Origin: Oceanobacillus halophilus
GTDB taxonomy: Bacteria > Bacillota > Bacilli > Bacillales > Amphibacillaceae
NCBI RefSeq assembly: GCF_003628505.1
Contig: NZ_RBZP01000001.1
Span: forward strand, 434,001 to 498,000
Direction of reading: 5' to 3'
DNA length: 64,000 nt
Both the position numbers and the translations under genes were made by a program. The stretch's first letter is position 1, and the number at the start of each line of letters is the position of its first letter. Of the stretch, positions 1 through 9,508 are shown in pieces. Under the pieces are notes generated by a model. The model was not told the origin of the DNA. It did not search any database and saw only the letters and a program-made list of their open reading frames with translations.

Positions 1-1624
1 TAGCCAAATTGGATCAACAGCTAAACCAATTATGGCGTATGGGCCTGCAATAGAATATAACAAAATCTCCACTTATCATCAGTTAAATGATGATAAACCT
101 TACGAAACTGCAGGCTCAAATCCAATCAGAAACTGGAATCGTAGTTATGCTGGATGGGTTACAGCAAGATATGCTCTAGAACAATCACTTAACGTTCCAA
201 CCGTTAAATTGTTTGAAGAAGTCGGGGCAGGAAATGCCCAAACCTTTGCTGAAAGTTTAGGAATTCGTTTTGCTGATGATCAAATTAATATCCGTGATGC
301 CATTGGTGGAACAGCGACAAACGTTACACCTCTACAATTAGCAGGTGCATACCGTGCATTTGGTAACGAAGGAATTTATAACGAACCATATGCTGTTACG
401 AAAGTAGAGTTTCCAGATGGTGAAGTTGTAGATTTAACACCTGAGTCAGAAGCAGTAATGTCCGACTATACTGCATATATGGTAACAGATATGCTGAAAA
501 GCGTTGTAACTAGTGGTACTGGTACTGGAGCAAATGTATCTGGTCTCGATGTAGCTGGAAAAACGGGAACCACGAATCTACAAGATGAACCAGGTTCTCC
601 AGATGCATGGTTTGCAGGTTATACAACGAATTTTACAATTGCTGCCTGGACAGGTGGTTATGTTAAGGAAGAAGATGATTCACTTAAAAGAGCAGCTCTT
701 CCTGATACAAAAATTTCACAGCGATTGTTTAAACATGCTATGACAAAAATATCAGAAGGATTAGATACGCCTAACTTTACGAAACCTGAATCTGTTGTGG
801 AAGCAAAAGTGGAAAAAGGATCTAATCCAGCTGCCAAACCTAGTGAGTATACACCTTCTTCAGAAATTGTAACGGAATTGTTCGTAAAAGGTACAGAGCC
901 AACTAATGTTTCTGAGAAGTATGATCAATTAGATCCAGTTTCTAATCTAACTGCTACTTTCAATGAGGAATCTGAGTCTATCGAAGTGAGCTGGGACTAT
1001 GATTCAGATGATGATGTAAGTTTCGTGTTAAGCTCTGCTCGAGATGGTGGCGACATGAAAGAATTGTCTTCTACACAGGATACTACATTTGAAATTACAG
1101 AAGTAGAACCAGGGGATTATGAAATACAAATTGTTGTTGTGAGTAATGAAGATGATTCCAATAGTAGTGAGCCAACAACTGCTACTGTAACCGTCCCAGA
1201 GTTAGAAGAAGAATCTGAAGGTAATATAAACCCTGTTGAGGGATTAAATGCGGAATATATCGCTAATGAGGGATACATTGATGTAACATGGAATTATAAT
1301 GGCCCACCGGCTTTATTTAGAGTTACCGTTGATGGAGAACAACACCCCAACTTAGTAGAAGCAAATGGGATTGAAATAGGTAATGTTACACCAGGTCAAA
1401 CATACGCTATTAGTGTTACACCTATTGGACAAAATGGAGCTAATAGTGGCATAGAAGGAGAAACGAGAAGTATTAATTATACAATCCCTGCAGACAATGA
1501 TGAGCCAGTATCTGAACAGGAGGATGAGGATACGGAAAATACAGAAGAGGAAGCCGATAATAACGGGGAAAATGAAGGAAATCAAGAAAATGAAGATGAA
1601 AATGAAGACGGTGAAGAACAGTAA
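1..1624 (+). CDS. ponA: Penicillin-binding protein 1 (class A), C-terminal part; 5' end outside window
   Basis: Partial gene, open at the left edge. The frame contains the transpeptidase triad in order: SxxK (S-T-A-K) with the catalytic serine codon at 14-16, SxN (S-L-N) at 185-193 and K-T-G-T at 560-571. The glycosyltransferase domain and membrane anchor must lie upstream. After the transpeptidase come two fibronectin type III-like modules (about 930-1200 and 1230-1490) and a Glu/Asp/Asn-rich, probably disordered tail (about 1490-1621). Class A enzymes polymerise glycan strands and cross-link stem peptides outside the membrane. It converges with nth over a shared terminator, as in B. subtilis, where ponA follows recU; ypoC, which sits beside nth in B. 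subtilis, is absent here. Confidence 0.95.
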   Translation, partial: SQIGSTAKPIMAYGPAIEYNKISTYHQLNDDKPYETAGSNPIRNWNRSYAGWVTARYALEQSLNVPTVKLFEEVGAGNAQTFAESLGIRFADDQINIRDAIGGTATNVTPLQLAGAYRAFGNEGIYNEPYAVTKVEFPDGEVVDLTPESEAVMSDYTAYMVTDMLKSVVTSGTGTGANVSGLDVAGKTGTTNLQDEPGSPDAWFAGYTTNFTIAAWTGGYVKEEDDSLKRAALPDTKISQRLFKHAMTKISEGLDTPNFTKPESVVEAKVEKGSNPAAKPSEYTPSSEIVTELFVKGTEPTNVSEKYDQLDPVSNLTATFNEESESIEVSWDYDSDDDVSFVLSSARDGGDMKELSSTQDTTFEITEVEPGDYEIQIVVVSNEDDSNSSEPTTATVTVPELEEESEGNINPVEGLNAEYIANEGYIDVTWNYNGPPALFRVTVDGEQHPNLVEANGIEIGNVTPGQTYAISVTPIGQNGANSGIEGETRSINYTIPADNDEPVSEQEDEDTENTEEEADNNGENEGNQENEDENEDGEEQ

Positions 1625-1626
1625 GC

Positions 1627-1662
1627 AAATAGGTCAACTCCAAAGAAGGAGTTGACCTATTT
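1627..1662. terminator. Bidirectional terminator between ponA and nth
   Basis: A perfect 15-bp inverted repeat (1627-1641 with 1648-1662) around a 6-nt loop, A-rich on the left and T-rich on the right, so it can end transcripts from both sides. It overlaps the nth stop codon. Confidence 0.9.
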
Positions 1663-2310
1663 TTTCGCCTGTTTCATTCTCTTTTGCCCTTCTCTACATA
1701 AATCAAGCAGTGGACATTCGGGGCAATTCGGGTTTCTTGCTTTGCAATGGTATCTGCCAAAAAAAATCATTCGATGATGCGTAACACTCCACTCCTCACG
1801 AGGCACCTTTCGCATTAACGTTTCTTCTACTTCTAATACGGAATCCTTCCACCTGCAAATACCTAGCCGTTTTGAGACCCTCTCTACATGTGTATCCACT
1901 GCAATAGCAGGCTCGTCAAAGGCAATGGATGCCACTACATTGGCTGTTTTTCTCCCTACCCCTGCTAAACTCATTAATTCTTTTTTTGAACGTGGAACCT
2001 CTCCATTATATTCATCAATTAAAACCTGACATAGTTTCCGAATGTTTTTCGCTTTATTTCTATATAGTCCTATTGATTTAATATCATGTTGAAGCTCTTC
2101 TAAAGAAACGGCCAAATAATCTTCCGGACTTTTATATTTCTGAAATAAATCTGCAGTTACTTTATTTACTAATTTGTCTGTACATTGAGCTGATAGCAGA
2201 ACTGCAATTACTAATTCAAATGGATTAGAATGATTCAGTTCTCCCTTTGCATCTGGAAACATCTTCGCCATTTCATCCAAACAATATCTAACTTGTTTTT
2301 TATTTAGCAT
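1657..2310 (-). CDS. nth: Endonuclease III (DNA glycosylase/AP lyase)
   Basis: 217 aa, usual length. Base-excision repair enzyme that removes oxidised pyrimidines and cleaves at abasic sites. Visible features are the helix-hairpin-helix L-A-G-V-G-R-K-T-A with the catalytic Lys, the downstream Asp in A-V-D-T-H-V, and a C-terminal [4Fe-4S] ligand set with spacing C-x6-C-x2-C-x5-C. It lies 4 bp downstream of dnaD and is probably co-transcribed with it, as in B. subtilis. The stop codon is inside the terminator stem. Confidence 0.96.
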   Translation of the reverse strand: MLNKKQVRYCLDEMAKMFPDAKGELNHSNPFELVIAVLLSAQCTDKLVNKVTADLFQKYKSPEDYLAVSLEELQHDIKSIGLYRNKAKNIRKLCQVLIDEYNGEVPRSKKELMSLAGVGRKTANVVASIAFDEPAIAVDTHVERVSKRLGICRWKDSVLEVEETLMRKVPREEWSVTHHRMIFFGRYHCKARNPNCPECPLLDLCREGQKRMKQAKK

Positions 2311-2314
2311 GTGG

Positions 2315-2998
2315 TTAATCTTCCCCTTCTAACCAGTTATAATAAATAGAGGTATCTCTTTTTTTAGTAGTTGATTGTTGTTTTGAAGATTGTCTATGAT
2401 GAAAGTTTTTGCTAGCATTTCTCGCTTGTTCTACCGTATGAATTCCTTTTTTCTTCCATTCCCTAAGAATACGGTCAATATACTTAAAATTCAATTTCCC
2501 CATTAGTACCGATTCGCGCAGTCCAGCCTTTATTAAGGAGGCTTCTATTTGGTCTTCATCAAGCCATCCATTAATCATTTCAATCTCAAACGGTGATAAA
2601 GGTCTCCCGAATTCTTGTTCAAACAAAATAAAAATGCTGCCATCCGTTGATTCTTGGCTATCATTATTATTCGGTTGATACAATTTTTCAAATAGTGGAG
2701 ATAGAGAATAGGTTTCACTCAATATATGTTGTTCATTCTCTTGCTGTTCAATTGCCAGTATATTTTTTTGTATTAATTTACGTAGAATTTGAGCAGCCTC
2801 TTTCTCCTCGATCGTCATCTGATTTGCAATTTCGTTTGGAGTTGGAAAGTCGTTGTTAAGTTGTGAAAAATGCAGTAACTGAATAATAACCATTACTTCT
2901 TGTTCGTTCAATCCAAGTGTATGGTATTCTGACAAAAGCTTCGCTGGAATCGGGACTTGATTTAGAAATATGTGTTGAATTGGTATAGATTTCGCCAT
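2315..2998 (-). CDS. dnaD: DNA replication initiation protein DnaD
   Basis: About 227 aa with the DnaD architecture: an N-terminal winged-helix oligomerisation domain and a C-terminal DnaB_2-type DNA-binding domain (motif near E-I-E-M-I-N-G-W). DnaD helps DnaB and DnaI load the replicative helicase at oriC and at restart forks. The frame is open up to 3073, but I start at ATG 2998 (M-A-K-S-I-P), which has a GAGGTG ribosome binding site about 8 nt upstream and gives the normal family length. The upstream extension overlaps a terminator-like hairpin. Followed immediately by nth. Confidence 0.93.
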   Translation of the reverse strand: MAKSIPIQHIFLNQVPIPAKLLSEYHTLGLNEQEVMVIIQLLHFSQLNNDFPTPNEIANQMTIEEKEAAQILRKLIQKNILAIEQQENEQHILSETYSLSPLFEKLYQPNNNDSQESTDGSIFILFEQEFGRPLSPFEIEMINGWLDEDQIEASLIKAGLRESVLMGKLNFKYIDRILREWKKKGIHTVEQARNASKNFHHRQSSKQQSTTKKRDTSIYYNWLEGED

Positions 2999-3046
2999 AA
3001 TGAAGCACCTCGTTTTAAATATATCATGATTTATTAATACGGATGG

Positions 3047-3086
3047 AATATAAAATCCCTTGCAATTTAGCAAGGGATTTTATATT
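3047..3086 (-). terminator. Hairpin downstream of asnS
   Basis: A 17-bp perfect inverted repeat (3047-3063 with 3070-3086) with a 6-nt loop, between the asnS stop and the dnaD start. The T-richness is within the stem arm, so termination may be partial and may attenuate readthrough from asnS into dnaD-nth. Confidence 0.65.
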
Positions 3087-3143
3087 TATTTGCAAAATAG
3101 AGAGAATCATTCATTACCCCACATAAGTAAGTGCGAGATTTAC

Positions 3144-4436
3144 TTATGGATACAAACGATTTAATAATCTTGGGAATGGAATGGTTTCTCTTACGTGATC
3201 TACTCCAGAAATCCAAGCTACAGTTCTTTCTAGTCCCAATCCAAATCCAGAGTGTGGAATACTACCATATTGACGAAGTTGTAAATACCATTCATAAGCT
3301 TCCCCAGTTAATCCGTGTTGCTCATAACGTTCTTTCATTAGATCTAAATCATCGATACGTTGTGATCCTCCTATTATTTCACCATAACCCTCAGGAGCAA
3401 TTAAATCTGCACACAGTACTACTTCTGAACGTCCAGGAGCTGGTTGCATATAAAATGCTTTAATTTCAGCAGGGTAATTGGTAATAAAAACAGGTTTCTC
3501 ATAGCTTTCTGCAATTGCCGTTTCATGGGGCGCACCAAAATCTTCTCCCCATTCAATATCTGTGAATCCTTTCTCTTTTAACATAGTGATAGCGTCGTCG
3601 TAAGAAATTCTAGGAAATGGTGCTTGTACTTTTTCAAGCTTAGAAGTATCGCGCTCCAATACATTTAATTCAAGTTTACAGTTATTCAAAACTGATTGAA
3701 CAATAAAACTCACATATTCTTCTTGAACTTTTAAACTTTCTTCATGATCTACAAATGCCATTTCCGGTTCAATCATCCAAAATTCGATTAAATGTCTTCG
3801 GGTTTTTGATTTTTCTGCACGGAATGTCGGACCGAATGAAAAAACTTTTCCTAACGCCATTGCTGCAGCTTCCATGTACAACTGACCGCTTTGGGATAAA
3901 TAAGCTTCCTCATCAAAATATTTAGTATGGAATAATTCGGTTGTTCCTTCAGCAGAAGAGCCAGTTAAGATTGGTGGATCGACTTTAACGAAATCATTAT
4001 CATTGAAGAACTGATATGTAGCGCGAATGATTTCATTACGAACTTTCATAATTGCATGCTGTTTCTTAGAACGCAACCATAAATGTCGATGATCCATTAA
4101 GAATTCAGTTCCATGTTCTTTTGGTGTTATTGGATAATCAGTTGCTTCATGTATTACTTCTATATCCGTGACCTGCATTTCGTATCCAAAAGGAGACCGC
4201 TTGTCCTCCACGATTCTTCCAGTTATATACATGGAAGTTTCTTGTGTCATGTTTTTGGCTGTTTGGAATGTTTCTTCTGACACATCACTTTTTGCTACGA
4301 CACCTTGCATGAAACCTGTACCATCACGCAATTGTAAAAAGGCTATTTTTCCACTGGATCTCTTATTAGTAAGCCATGCACCTATAGTTACTGTTTCTTC
4401 TAGATGTTTTGATACTTGTTGTATAGTTGTTTTCAT
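3144..4436 (-). CDS. asnS: Asparaginyl-tRNA synthetase
   Basis: 430 aa class IIb synthetase. The N-terminal OB-fold anticodon domain (about residues 1-100, with L-Q-L-R-D-G-T) is followed by the catalytic core with motif 2 (F-R-A-E-K-S) and motif 3 (G-L-G-L-E-R-T). It charges tRNA-Asn with asparagine in the cytoplasm. Start ATG has GGAGG about 12 nt upstream. It lies between aspB and dnaD as in B. subtilis. The synthesis role of its amino acid fits with the neighbouring aspartate aminotransferase. Confidence 0.97.
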   Translation of the reverse strand: MKTTIQQVSKHLEETVTIGAWLTNKRSSGKIAFLQLRDGTGFMQGVVAKSDVSEETFQTAKNMTQETSMYITGRIVEDKRSPFGYEMQVTDIEVIHEATDYPITPKEHGTEFLMDHRHLWLRSKKQHAIMKVRNEIIRATYQFFNDNDFVKVDPPILTGSSAEGTTELFHTKYFDEEAYLSQSGQLYMEAAAMALGKVFSFGPTFRAEKSKTRRHLIEFWMIEPEMAFVDHEESLKVQEEYVSFIVQSVLNNCKLELNVLERDTSKLEKVQAPFPRISYDDAITMLKEKGFTDIEWGEDFGAPHETAIAESYEKPVFITNYPAEIKAFYMQPAPGRSEVVLCADLIAPEGYGEIIGGSQRIDDLDLMKERYEQHGLTGEAYEWYLQLRQYGSIPHSGFGLGLERTVAWISGVDHVRETIPFPRLLNRLYP

Positions 4437-4466
4437 TTTTAAGATTTACCTCCGTAATACTAATTC

Positions 4467-5651
4467 TTAAGATTGATGATTTTCTACGAATCGTTTTATT
4501 CTTTTAGCTGCTTCTACTAAGTCATCCAATCCTAGCGCGTATGAAAGACGAACATTTTCTGGTGAACCAAAACCAGATCCTGGAACAAGTGCAACTTTTT
4601 CTTCTTCAAGAATTGCTTTTACCCAATCATCTGCACTAGAGAACCCATTCATTGCTACAGCTTCACTAACATTTGGAAAGATGTAAAAAGCCCCTTTTGG
4701 TTTCTTGCAAGTAATTCCAGGTATATCTGTGATTAAATCATAAAAAGCATTTAGCCTTTCCGAGAAAGCTTCTTTCATTTTGCTTAATGAAGCATCATTT
4801 GATTCATAAGCAGCTAACGCAGCATATTGAGCAATCGACGTTGGGTTAGATGTTGAATGCGAAGCTAGATTTGTCATTGCTTTGATGATGGTTTGTGGGC
4901 CTGCAGCATAGCCGATCCTCCACCCTGTCATGGAATGAGATTTAGAAACACCATTTATGACGACTGTTTGCTCTTTTAGTTCAGGTGATAGAGCTGCTAT
5001 AGAAACGTGCTGATCAGCAGTATAAATTAATTTCTCATAAATTTCATCTGAAACAATCAGTATATTATGCTCTAAGCAAACCTTGCCAAGTTCTTCCAGT
5101 TCACCCTTACTGTACATCATCCCAGTCGGATTACTAGGTGAGTTAAGAACAATCGCTTTTGTTTTTGGTGTAATTGCCTTTTTCAGGTCTTCTGGTGTAA
5201 TCTTAAATTCATTTTCCTCGGATGACTGTAAAAATATTGGATTACCACCAGCAAGTTTAATTTGCTCAGGGTAACTGACCCAATATGGAGTAGGTACAAT
5301 TACTTCATCCCCATCATTTAAAAGTACTTGGAATAAAGTGTATAATGCATGTTTTGCACCAGTAGTGATGATAACTTCATCTGTTGAGTATCTTAATTGA
5401 TTATCGTCTTGAAATTTGTTTATAATCGCTTCTTTTAGTTCTATAATACCACCTGATGGCGTATATTTTGTCATTCCGCTTTTCATCGCTTCAGCAGCTG
5501 CTTCAAGTATATAATTTGGTGTGTTAAAGTCAGGCTCCCCAGCACCAAGACCAATCACATCGTGACCTTCTTTTTTTAATTCCTTTGCTTTAGCTGTAAT
5601 GGCTAATGTTGATGATGGTGTTAATGTTTCTACTCTTTTGGATAATTGCAT
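4467..5651 (-). CDS. aspB: Aspartate aminotransferase (class I, PLP-dependent)
   Basis: 394 aa aminotransferase fold I. The PLP lysine is in S-K-S-H-S-M-T-G-W-R-I-G; the N-S-P-S-N-P-T-G motif and conserved S-D-E-I-Y-E are present. It interconverts aspartate and 2-oxoglutarate with oxaloacetate and glutamate. Strong ribosome binding site (GAGAGGAG) before the ATG. It is 17 bp downstream of tseB and 30 bp upstream of asnS, so the genes are probably one transcription unit. The exact substrate range within the I-gamma aspartate group cannot be fixed from sequence alone. Confidence 0.94.
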   Translation of the reverse strand: MQLSKRVETLTPSSTLAITAKAKELKKEGHDVIGLGAGEPDFNTPNYILEAAAEAMKSGMTKYTPSGGIIELKEAIINKFQDDNQLRYSTDEVIITTGAKHALYTLFQVLLNDGDEVIVPTPYWVSYPEQIKLAGGNPIFLQSSEENEFKITPEDLKKAITPKTKAIVLNSPSNPTGMMYSKGELEELGKVCLEHNILIVSDEIYEKLIYTADQHVSIAALSPELKEQTVVINGVSKSHSMTGWRIGYAAGPQTIIKAMTNLASHSTSNPTSIAQYAALAAYESNDASLSKMKEAFSERLNAFYDLITDIPGITCKKPKGAFYIFPNVSEAVAMNGFSSADDWVKAILEEEKVALVPGSGFGSPENVRLSYALGLDDLVEAAKRIKRFVENHQS

Positions 5652-5668
5652 TATTTCATTTCTCCTCT

Positions 5669-6211
5669 CTAGTTAAACATTCTCTTAAATCGATATCGTT
5701 CAAAAGACGTACCGTCGTATATCGAAAAATAGTCTAATACATATCGATCATTCTCATCATAATATGTAAGTTCCCACAAAACATCATCCTCAATTAAAGC
5801 AGGAGTAATATCGATTAAATTACACGTATTACATTTTTTACTCCAATTACTTAGAATCTGTTCTTTTTTAATAATATCAGAAGTATTCACCGTTGTAATA
5901 TTTTTTTCTGTACCTTCCAATGGATAAAAGATAATTTTCTTTTCTTTTTTATCATTTTCTCCATAGACTATATGGTATGCTTTATCTCCATGGAACCGGT
6001 CAATTTGTTCTACCTTAGTTATAGAAGTTTGACTCATAATGATTTCCTTTGTGTCGTCAAAACCAGCTCTTTTCTCTTCCATTATATCCTGATACAAATA
6101 TATTCCCAAGGCTAAACCAATAATAGCTGCAATAGAAAGGATGATTAAAATGGTTCGCAGCCATTTACGTCCTGTAGATTGTGAAAATTGCCTGTTCTTC
6201 ATTCTCATCAT
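5669..6211 (-). CDS. tseB: TseB/YpmB-type cell-wall elongation regulator
   Basis: About 180 aa, one N-terminal membrane segment (about residues 18-40, basic residues before it), then an extracytoplasmic region of the DUF5590/YpmB type. In B. subtilis, YpmB (TseB) is a membrane-anchored partner that affects the elongation enzyme PBP2A; the same role is inferred here from similarity and position (ypmA-ypmB-aspB). Start is uncertain: ATG codons at 6211, 6208 and 6202 are all possible and none has a strong ribosome binding site. With any of them the gene overlaps the end of ypmA by 38-47 nt, suggesting translational coupling. A Cys pair (C-N-T-C) is present in the outer domain. Confidence 0.85.
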   Translation of the reverse strand: MMRMKNRQFSQSTGRKWLRTILIILSIAAIIGLALGIYLYQDIMEEKRAGFDDTKEIIMSQTSITKVEQIDRFHGDKAYHIVYGENDKKEKKIIFYPLEGTEKNITTVNTSDIIKKEQILSNWSKKCNTCNLIDITPALIEDDVLWELTYYDENDRYVLDYFSIYDGTSFERYRFKRMFN

Positions 6212-6338
6212 CCAATGCTAACCCAAACATTAAATCATCATCCTTTAACGTACGATTTAACGCATCAACAATTTTGTATAATTCTGAGGAATGTTGAAGT
6301 TTAACCGTCGATAACGTTTCAATTTTATTACTATCCAT
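6165..6338 (-). CDS. ypmA: YpmA family small protein
   Basis: 57 aa frame, M-D-S-N-K-I-E-T at the start and ending I-F-T-I-Y-R-T, which closely resembles B. subtilis YpmA (about 56 aa, conserved A-L-N-R-T-L-K and L-M-F-G-L-A-L-D). The start ATG has GGAGGGG a few bases upstream. It lies in the same place as in B. subtilis, between dinG and tseB. Function is unknown. Its 3' end overlaps the start of tseB in another frame. Too short for routine gene callers to be sure, but the family match is convincing. Confidence 0.9.
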   Translation of the reverse strand: MDSNKIETLSTVKLQHSSELYKIVDALNRTLKDDDLMFGLALDDENEEQAIFTIYRT

Positions 6339-6387
6339 CTTTTCCCCTCCATTATAAATACTGTTTGTTTTATCAAATTTTGCTAGT

Positions 6388-6565
6388 TATACTAACACTT
6401 GATATGCAAACAATAAAATTACGTTGATATTATCAAGATGAAGCACAAGTAAAGTATATCAATTTTCTTCGGTACTTGCTTTGTTCTTATAAAATTCAAC
6501 AAAATAACGCCCACACCATTATCTATTATCCAATACTGATGCAACTATCGCATCAGTATTTTTTT
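6388..6565 (+). ncRNA. Candidate plus-strand small RNA between ypmA and dinG
   Basis: No gene is visible on the plus strand, yet a hairpin with a T-run (6532-6565) points that way. Upstream is a possible sigma-A promoter, TTGTTT, 17-nt spacer, TATACT with the -10 at about 6388-6393, which would give a transcript of roughly 165 nt. A minus-strand promoter for ypmA can be drawn in the same AT-rich DNA, so this is only a candidate. Confidence 0.3.
6532..6565 (+). terminator. Orphan plus-strand terminator
   Basis: An 11-bp perfect stem (6532-6542 with 6550-6560) and 7-nt loop followed by a T-run on the plus strand. The minus strand has no U-tract after the stem, so it does not look like a terminator for dinG. 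Confidence 0.7.
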
Positions 6566-6570
6566 ACTTT

Positions 6571-6685
6571 GGCTCTTTTCGTATACTTTGTTGATTCTTA
6601 AATATCATAGTGGATAGAAACTCCTGATTTATTTAATTTTAGAATAGTTAGCTTTCGCTTACATATATTGCAAAATAAAGATACT
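6571..6685 (+). repeat. Dispersed intergenic repeat, partial copy
   Basis: Starts with the shared terminus GGCTCTTTTCGTATA and contains the shared blocks GATAGAAACTCCTGAT and TTTAATTTTAGAATA, then the TCGCTTACAT block seen in the other copies (21.9, 40.3, 48.6 and 51.7 kb). It fills most of the ypmA-dinG gap, about 365 bp in total. No coding potential. Confidence 0.7.
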
Positions 6686-6703
6686 CTGAAAATAGCCTTT
6701 CCA

Positions 6704-9508
6704 TTAAAACCATTCTTTTGCTTTTTCCATTAGTTTTTTGGTTGTATCGAAGGTAGTTGGGACTTCTGGAATAGAATTTAAAAAATATTTTCCATATCTC
6801 GATTTCATAATCCTCGCATCACAAACAAACACGATTCCTCTATCACTTGACGACCGAATTAAACGACCAAATCCCTGTTTAAATCGTATAACTGCATTAG
6901 GAAGCGAGTATTCCATAAATGCATTTTGTCCCTGTTCTTTCATATAATTGGATTTCGCTTCATAAACTGGATGGTCAGGTGGTTGAAAAGGAAGTCTGAC
7001 AATCATTAAACATGATAAGTCTTCTCCAGGTATATCCACACCTTCCCAGAAAGAGCTGGTTCCTAGCAGAATAGCTTGGTCAAACGTTTGAAAATTCTTT
7101 TTTAACCTTGTTCTGCTACCACTCGTAATTCCTTGTCCAATCAACATGTATTTATCTACATCCATTGTTTCTTTTAATAATTTATAGGATCTCTTCAACA
7201 TGTCGTAGGATGTAAATAAAATAAGCATTCTTCCATCGGTAATTTCCGCTAATGATAATATGGATTCACAAGTAGCATAAATATAATTGTCCATGTTCCC
7301 ATATTTAATATCAGGAAAATCGTTTGGAACCATTAATTGCACCTGCTGCTGATAGGAAAAAGGTGAATTTATCTTCTGCGTAGTTAAACGATTAACCGGT
7401 ATTCCTAATCTTTTCTTAATAAATGAAAAGGAGTTACTCATTGTTAAGGTTGCGCTGGTTAGGACAGCACTTTCTTTTTTGTCAAAGAACTCCTCTTTAA
7501 GTAAAGTAGAAATATCAGTTGGCTCAGAATATAAATAAACAGCATTGTTAGTTCCCTTCGTATCCACTTCTATCCACCTGACTTGTGGAACGCGATCATC
7601 CGTTAAAAATAATTTTTCAAAACTATCGATAAACTGCTGAAGATGTTCAGAAATTCCATTCAAATCATCCTTATCGTATTTATCAAGAAGCTCTTTATGA
7701 GATAAATATTGCTCCATAAGTGCAAGAACATGAATTAAATCCCTAAAGTAAAAAGTGAGCCTTGTAACCATTTCCTTAATTATATCCCATTTTTCGGGAT
7801 CTTCTTTTGTTTCATCAAAACGATACTGTATCCGTCCGATATCACTAACAGCTTTAGAATTCTTTCTTTGCTGAATTACATATTGAAATAATAAACGAAA
7901 CAAATCTTCTATTTCATATTTAACTGAATCAAATACACTGTTCCATTCCTTTAAAGGAAGTTCTTCTGATACTAGAGAATAATTGGATAAAATCTTCCCT
8001 AATGATTTCATTTCTTCGGTATGACCAATTTGATTTAGTACATATTGTATATTCGTATAATCAATCTTTAGCCCGTAATGATGGGATGCGGTGTCTTCGA
8101 AGTGATGGGCCTCATCAATGATTACTTTCTTATATGATGGCAAAAATTGGTAATCATTAAATATGTCCGTACATAACAAGGCATGATTAGTGATGATTAC
8201 ATTTGCTTGCTGTGCTCGTTTTTTTGCTTTCTGATAGTAGGATTTTGAAAACCATGGAGAATATGGATCTATGATTCCCTCTGCATCAGTTGAAACTTTC
8301 TTATAAAAAAGATAACCACTTTTCGGAAGGTTTATCTCATCAATATCTCCCGTTTCTGTCTCTGTAAGCCAAACAAGAATCATCGCTTTACAAAGCACAA
8401 TATCGTAATTATCATTATGCCCCGTATTTAACTCGTGGACGAATTTTTCCAGGCTAATATAATGATTCCTTCCCTTTAATATAGCTGCTTTAAAAGGAAA
8501 CTTAACCAGCAACTTTATTAAGGGTATCTCTTCTTCCATTAATTGCGACTGCAATTGGGTTGTGTATGTGCTGATAATGATTCTTTGGTTGGATTTAATT
8601 GCTTCATAGATAGCTGGTAATAAATATGCTAAAGATTTACCAGTCCCTGTTTCTGCTTCAATTAGTGCATGTTCTTTGGAGTGGAAGGCATCATATATCG
8701 CCTCAGACATTTCTCTCTGGCCACTTCTTTTTTCATAGTTTACCTTATATTCGTGCAACGTTCCATTTTCTTCATAAATACCATCTAAATAATCGCCAAA
8801 TGATTGCTCCATAGTCACGGTTTGTCCATTTGATAACTCCGTCTTTCTGAAAGCCAAACCTTGAAAGGATTCAATTAATTCATTTTCATTCGTAGAAAAT
8901 GCCAAATCTTCTTGCCTTCGCAATAATAATGCATACAAATCCGATTTAAATTTTTCTTCCAAATTTAATAAAGCCTGAATGGTTTCGTATGGCAATGATT
9001 CCAATTTTTCTTTTAATCTTAAAAATAGTTTTGCTGTAACAATTGCATCTGATAAAGCACGGTGCGGTTCATCATGATTGATATGCAAGTATTCAGCTAA
9101 CTGAGACAGCTTATAGCTTGGTGCTTTCGGAAATAATATCCGTGCAAGTTCAACTGTATCAATAATTGGGTTATTTAATGGTTGCCTACCATTCTTTTCT
9201 AATTCTGCATTTAAGAATCCTAAATCAAAGGGTACATTATGAGCAATTAAATAACTGTTTTCAAAAACCTCAATGATATCATCGGCTTTTTCATAAAAAA
9301 ATGGAGCATATTTGACATCTTTATCATAAATACCGGTTAAGTTTGATATAAAAGGTGGAATGGACTTATTAGGATTAAAAAAAGTAGATTTGGTCTCTAC
9401 AATTTGATTATTTTCAATAACTACAAGACCCGCTTCTATAATTTTGTCATCATTTATTGGTGAATGACCTGTCGTTTCTAAATCAATGACAACATATCTA
9501 TTTTCCAT
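6704..9508 (-). CDS. dinG: DinG-type 3'-5' exonuclease / XPD-like helicase-family protein
   Basis: 934 aa. The N-terminal DEDDh exonuclease domain (about residues 1-165; V-I-D-L-E-T-T-G and H-N-V-P-F-D) is fused to an XPD/DinG-type superfamily 2 helicase with Walker A E-T-G-T-G-K-S, Walker B D-E-A-H-H and C-terminal G-R-L-I-R-S. This fused form is typical of Firmicutes; in characterised relatives the nuclease is active and helicase activity is doubtful. I see no iron-sulfur cysteine set of the E. coli DinG type. The frame opens at a GTG (9517), but AGGTGG is 5 nt before ATG 9508, which I prefer. Confidence 0.93.
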   Translation of the reverse strand: MENRYVVIDLETTGHSPINDDKIIEAGLVVIENNQIVETKSTFFNPNKSIPPFISNLTGIYDKDVKYAPFFYEKADDIIEVFENSYLIAHNVPFDLGFLNAELEKNGRQPLNNPIIDTVELARILFPKAPSYKLSQLAEYLHINHDEPHRALSDAIVTAKLFLRLKEKLESLPYETIQALLNLEEKFKSDLYALLLRRQEDLAFSTNENELIESFQGLAFRKTELSNGQTVTMEQSFGDYLDGIYEENGTLHEYKVNYEKRSGQREMSEAIYDAFHSKEHALIEAETGTGKSLAYLLPAIYEAIKSNQRIIISTYTTQLQSQLMEEEIPLIKLLVKFPFKAAILKGRNHYISLEKFVHELNTGHNDNYDIVLCKAMILVWLTETETGDIDEINLPKSGYLFYKKVSTDAEGIIDPYSPWFSKSYYQKAKKRAQQANVIITNHALLCTDIFNDYQFLPSYKKVIIDEAHHFEDTASHHYGLKIDYTNIQYVLNQIGHTEEMKSLGKILSNYSLVSEELPLKEWNSVFDSVKYEIEDLFRLLFQYVIQQRKNSKAVSDIGRIQYRFDETKEDPEKWDIIKEMVTRLTFYFRDLIHVLALMEQYLSHKELLDKYDKDDLNGISEHLQQFIDSFEKLFLTDDRVPQVRWIEVDTKGTNNAVYLYSEPTDISTLLKEEFFDKKESAVLTSATLTMSNSFSFIKKRLGIPVNRLTTQKINSPFSYQQQVQLMVPNDFPDIKYGNMDNYIYATCESILSLAEITDGRMLILFTSYDMLKRSYKLLKETMDVDKYMLIGQGITSGSRTRLKKNFQTFDQAILLGTSSFWEGVDIPGEDLSCLMIVRLPFQPPDHPVYEAKSNYMKEQGQNAFMEYSLPNAVIRFKQGFGRLIRSSSDRGIVFVCDARIMKSRYGKYFLNSIPEVPTTFDTTKKLMEKAKEWF

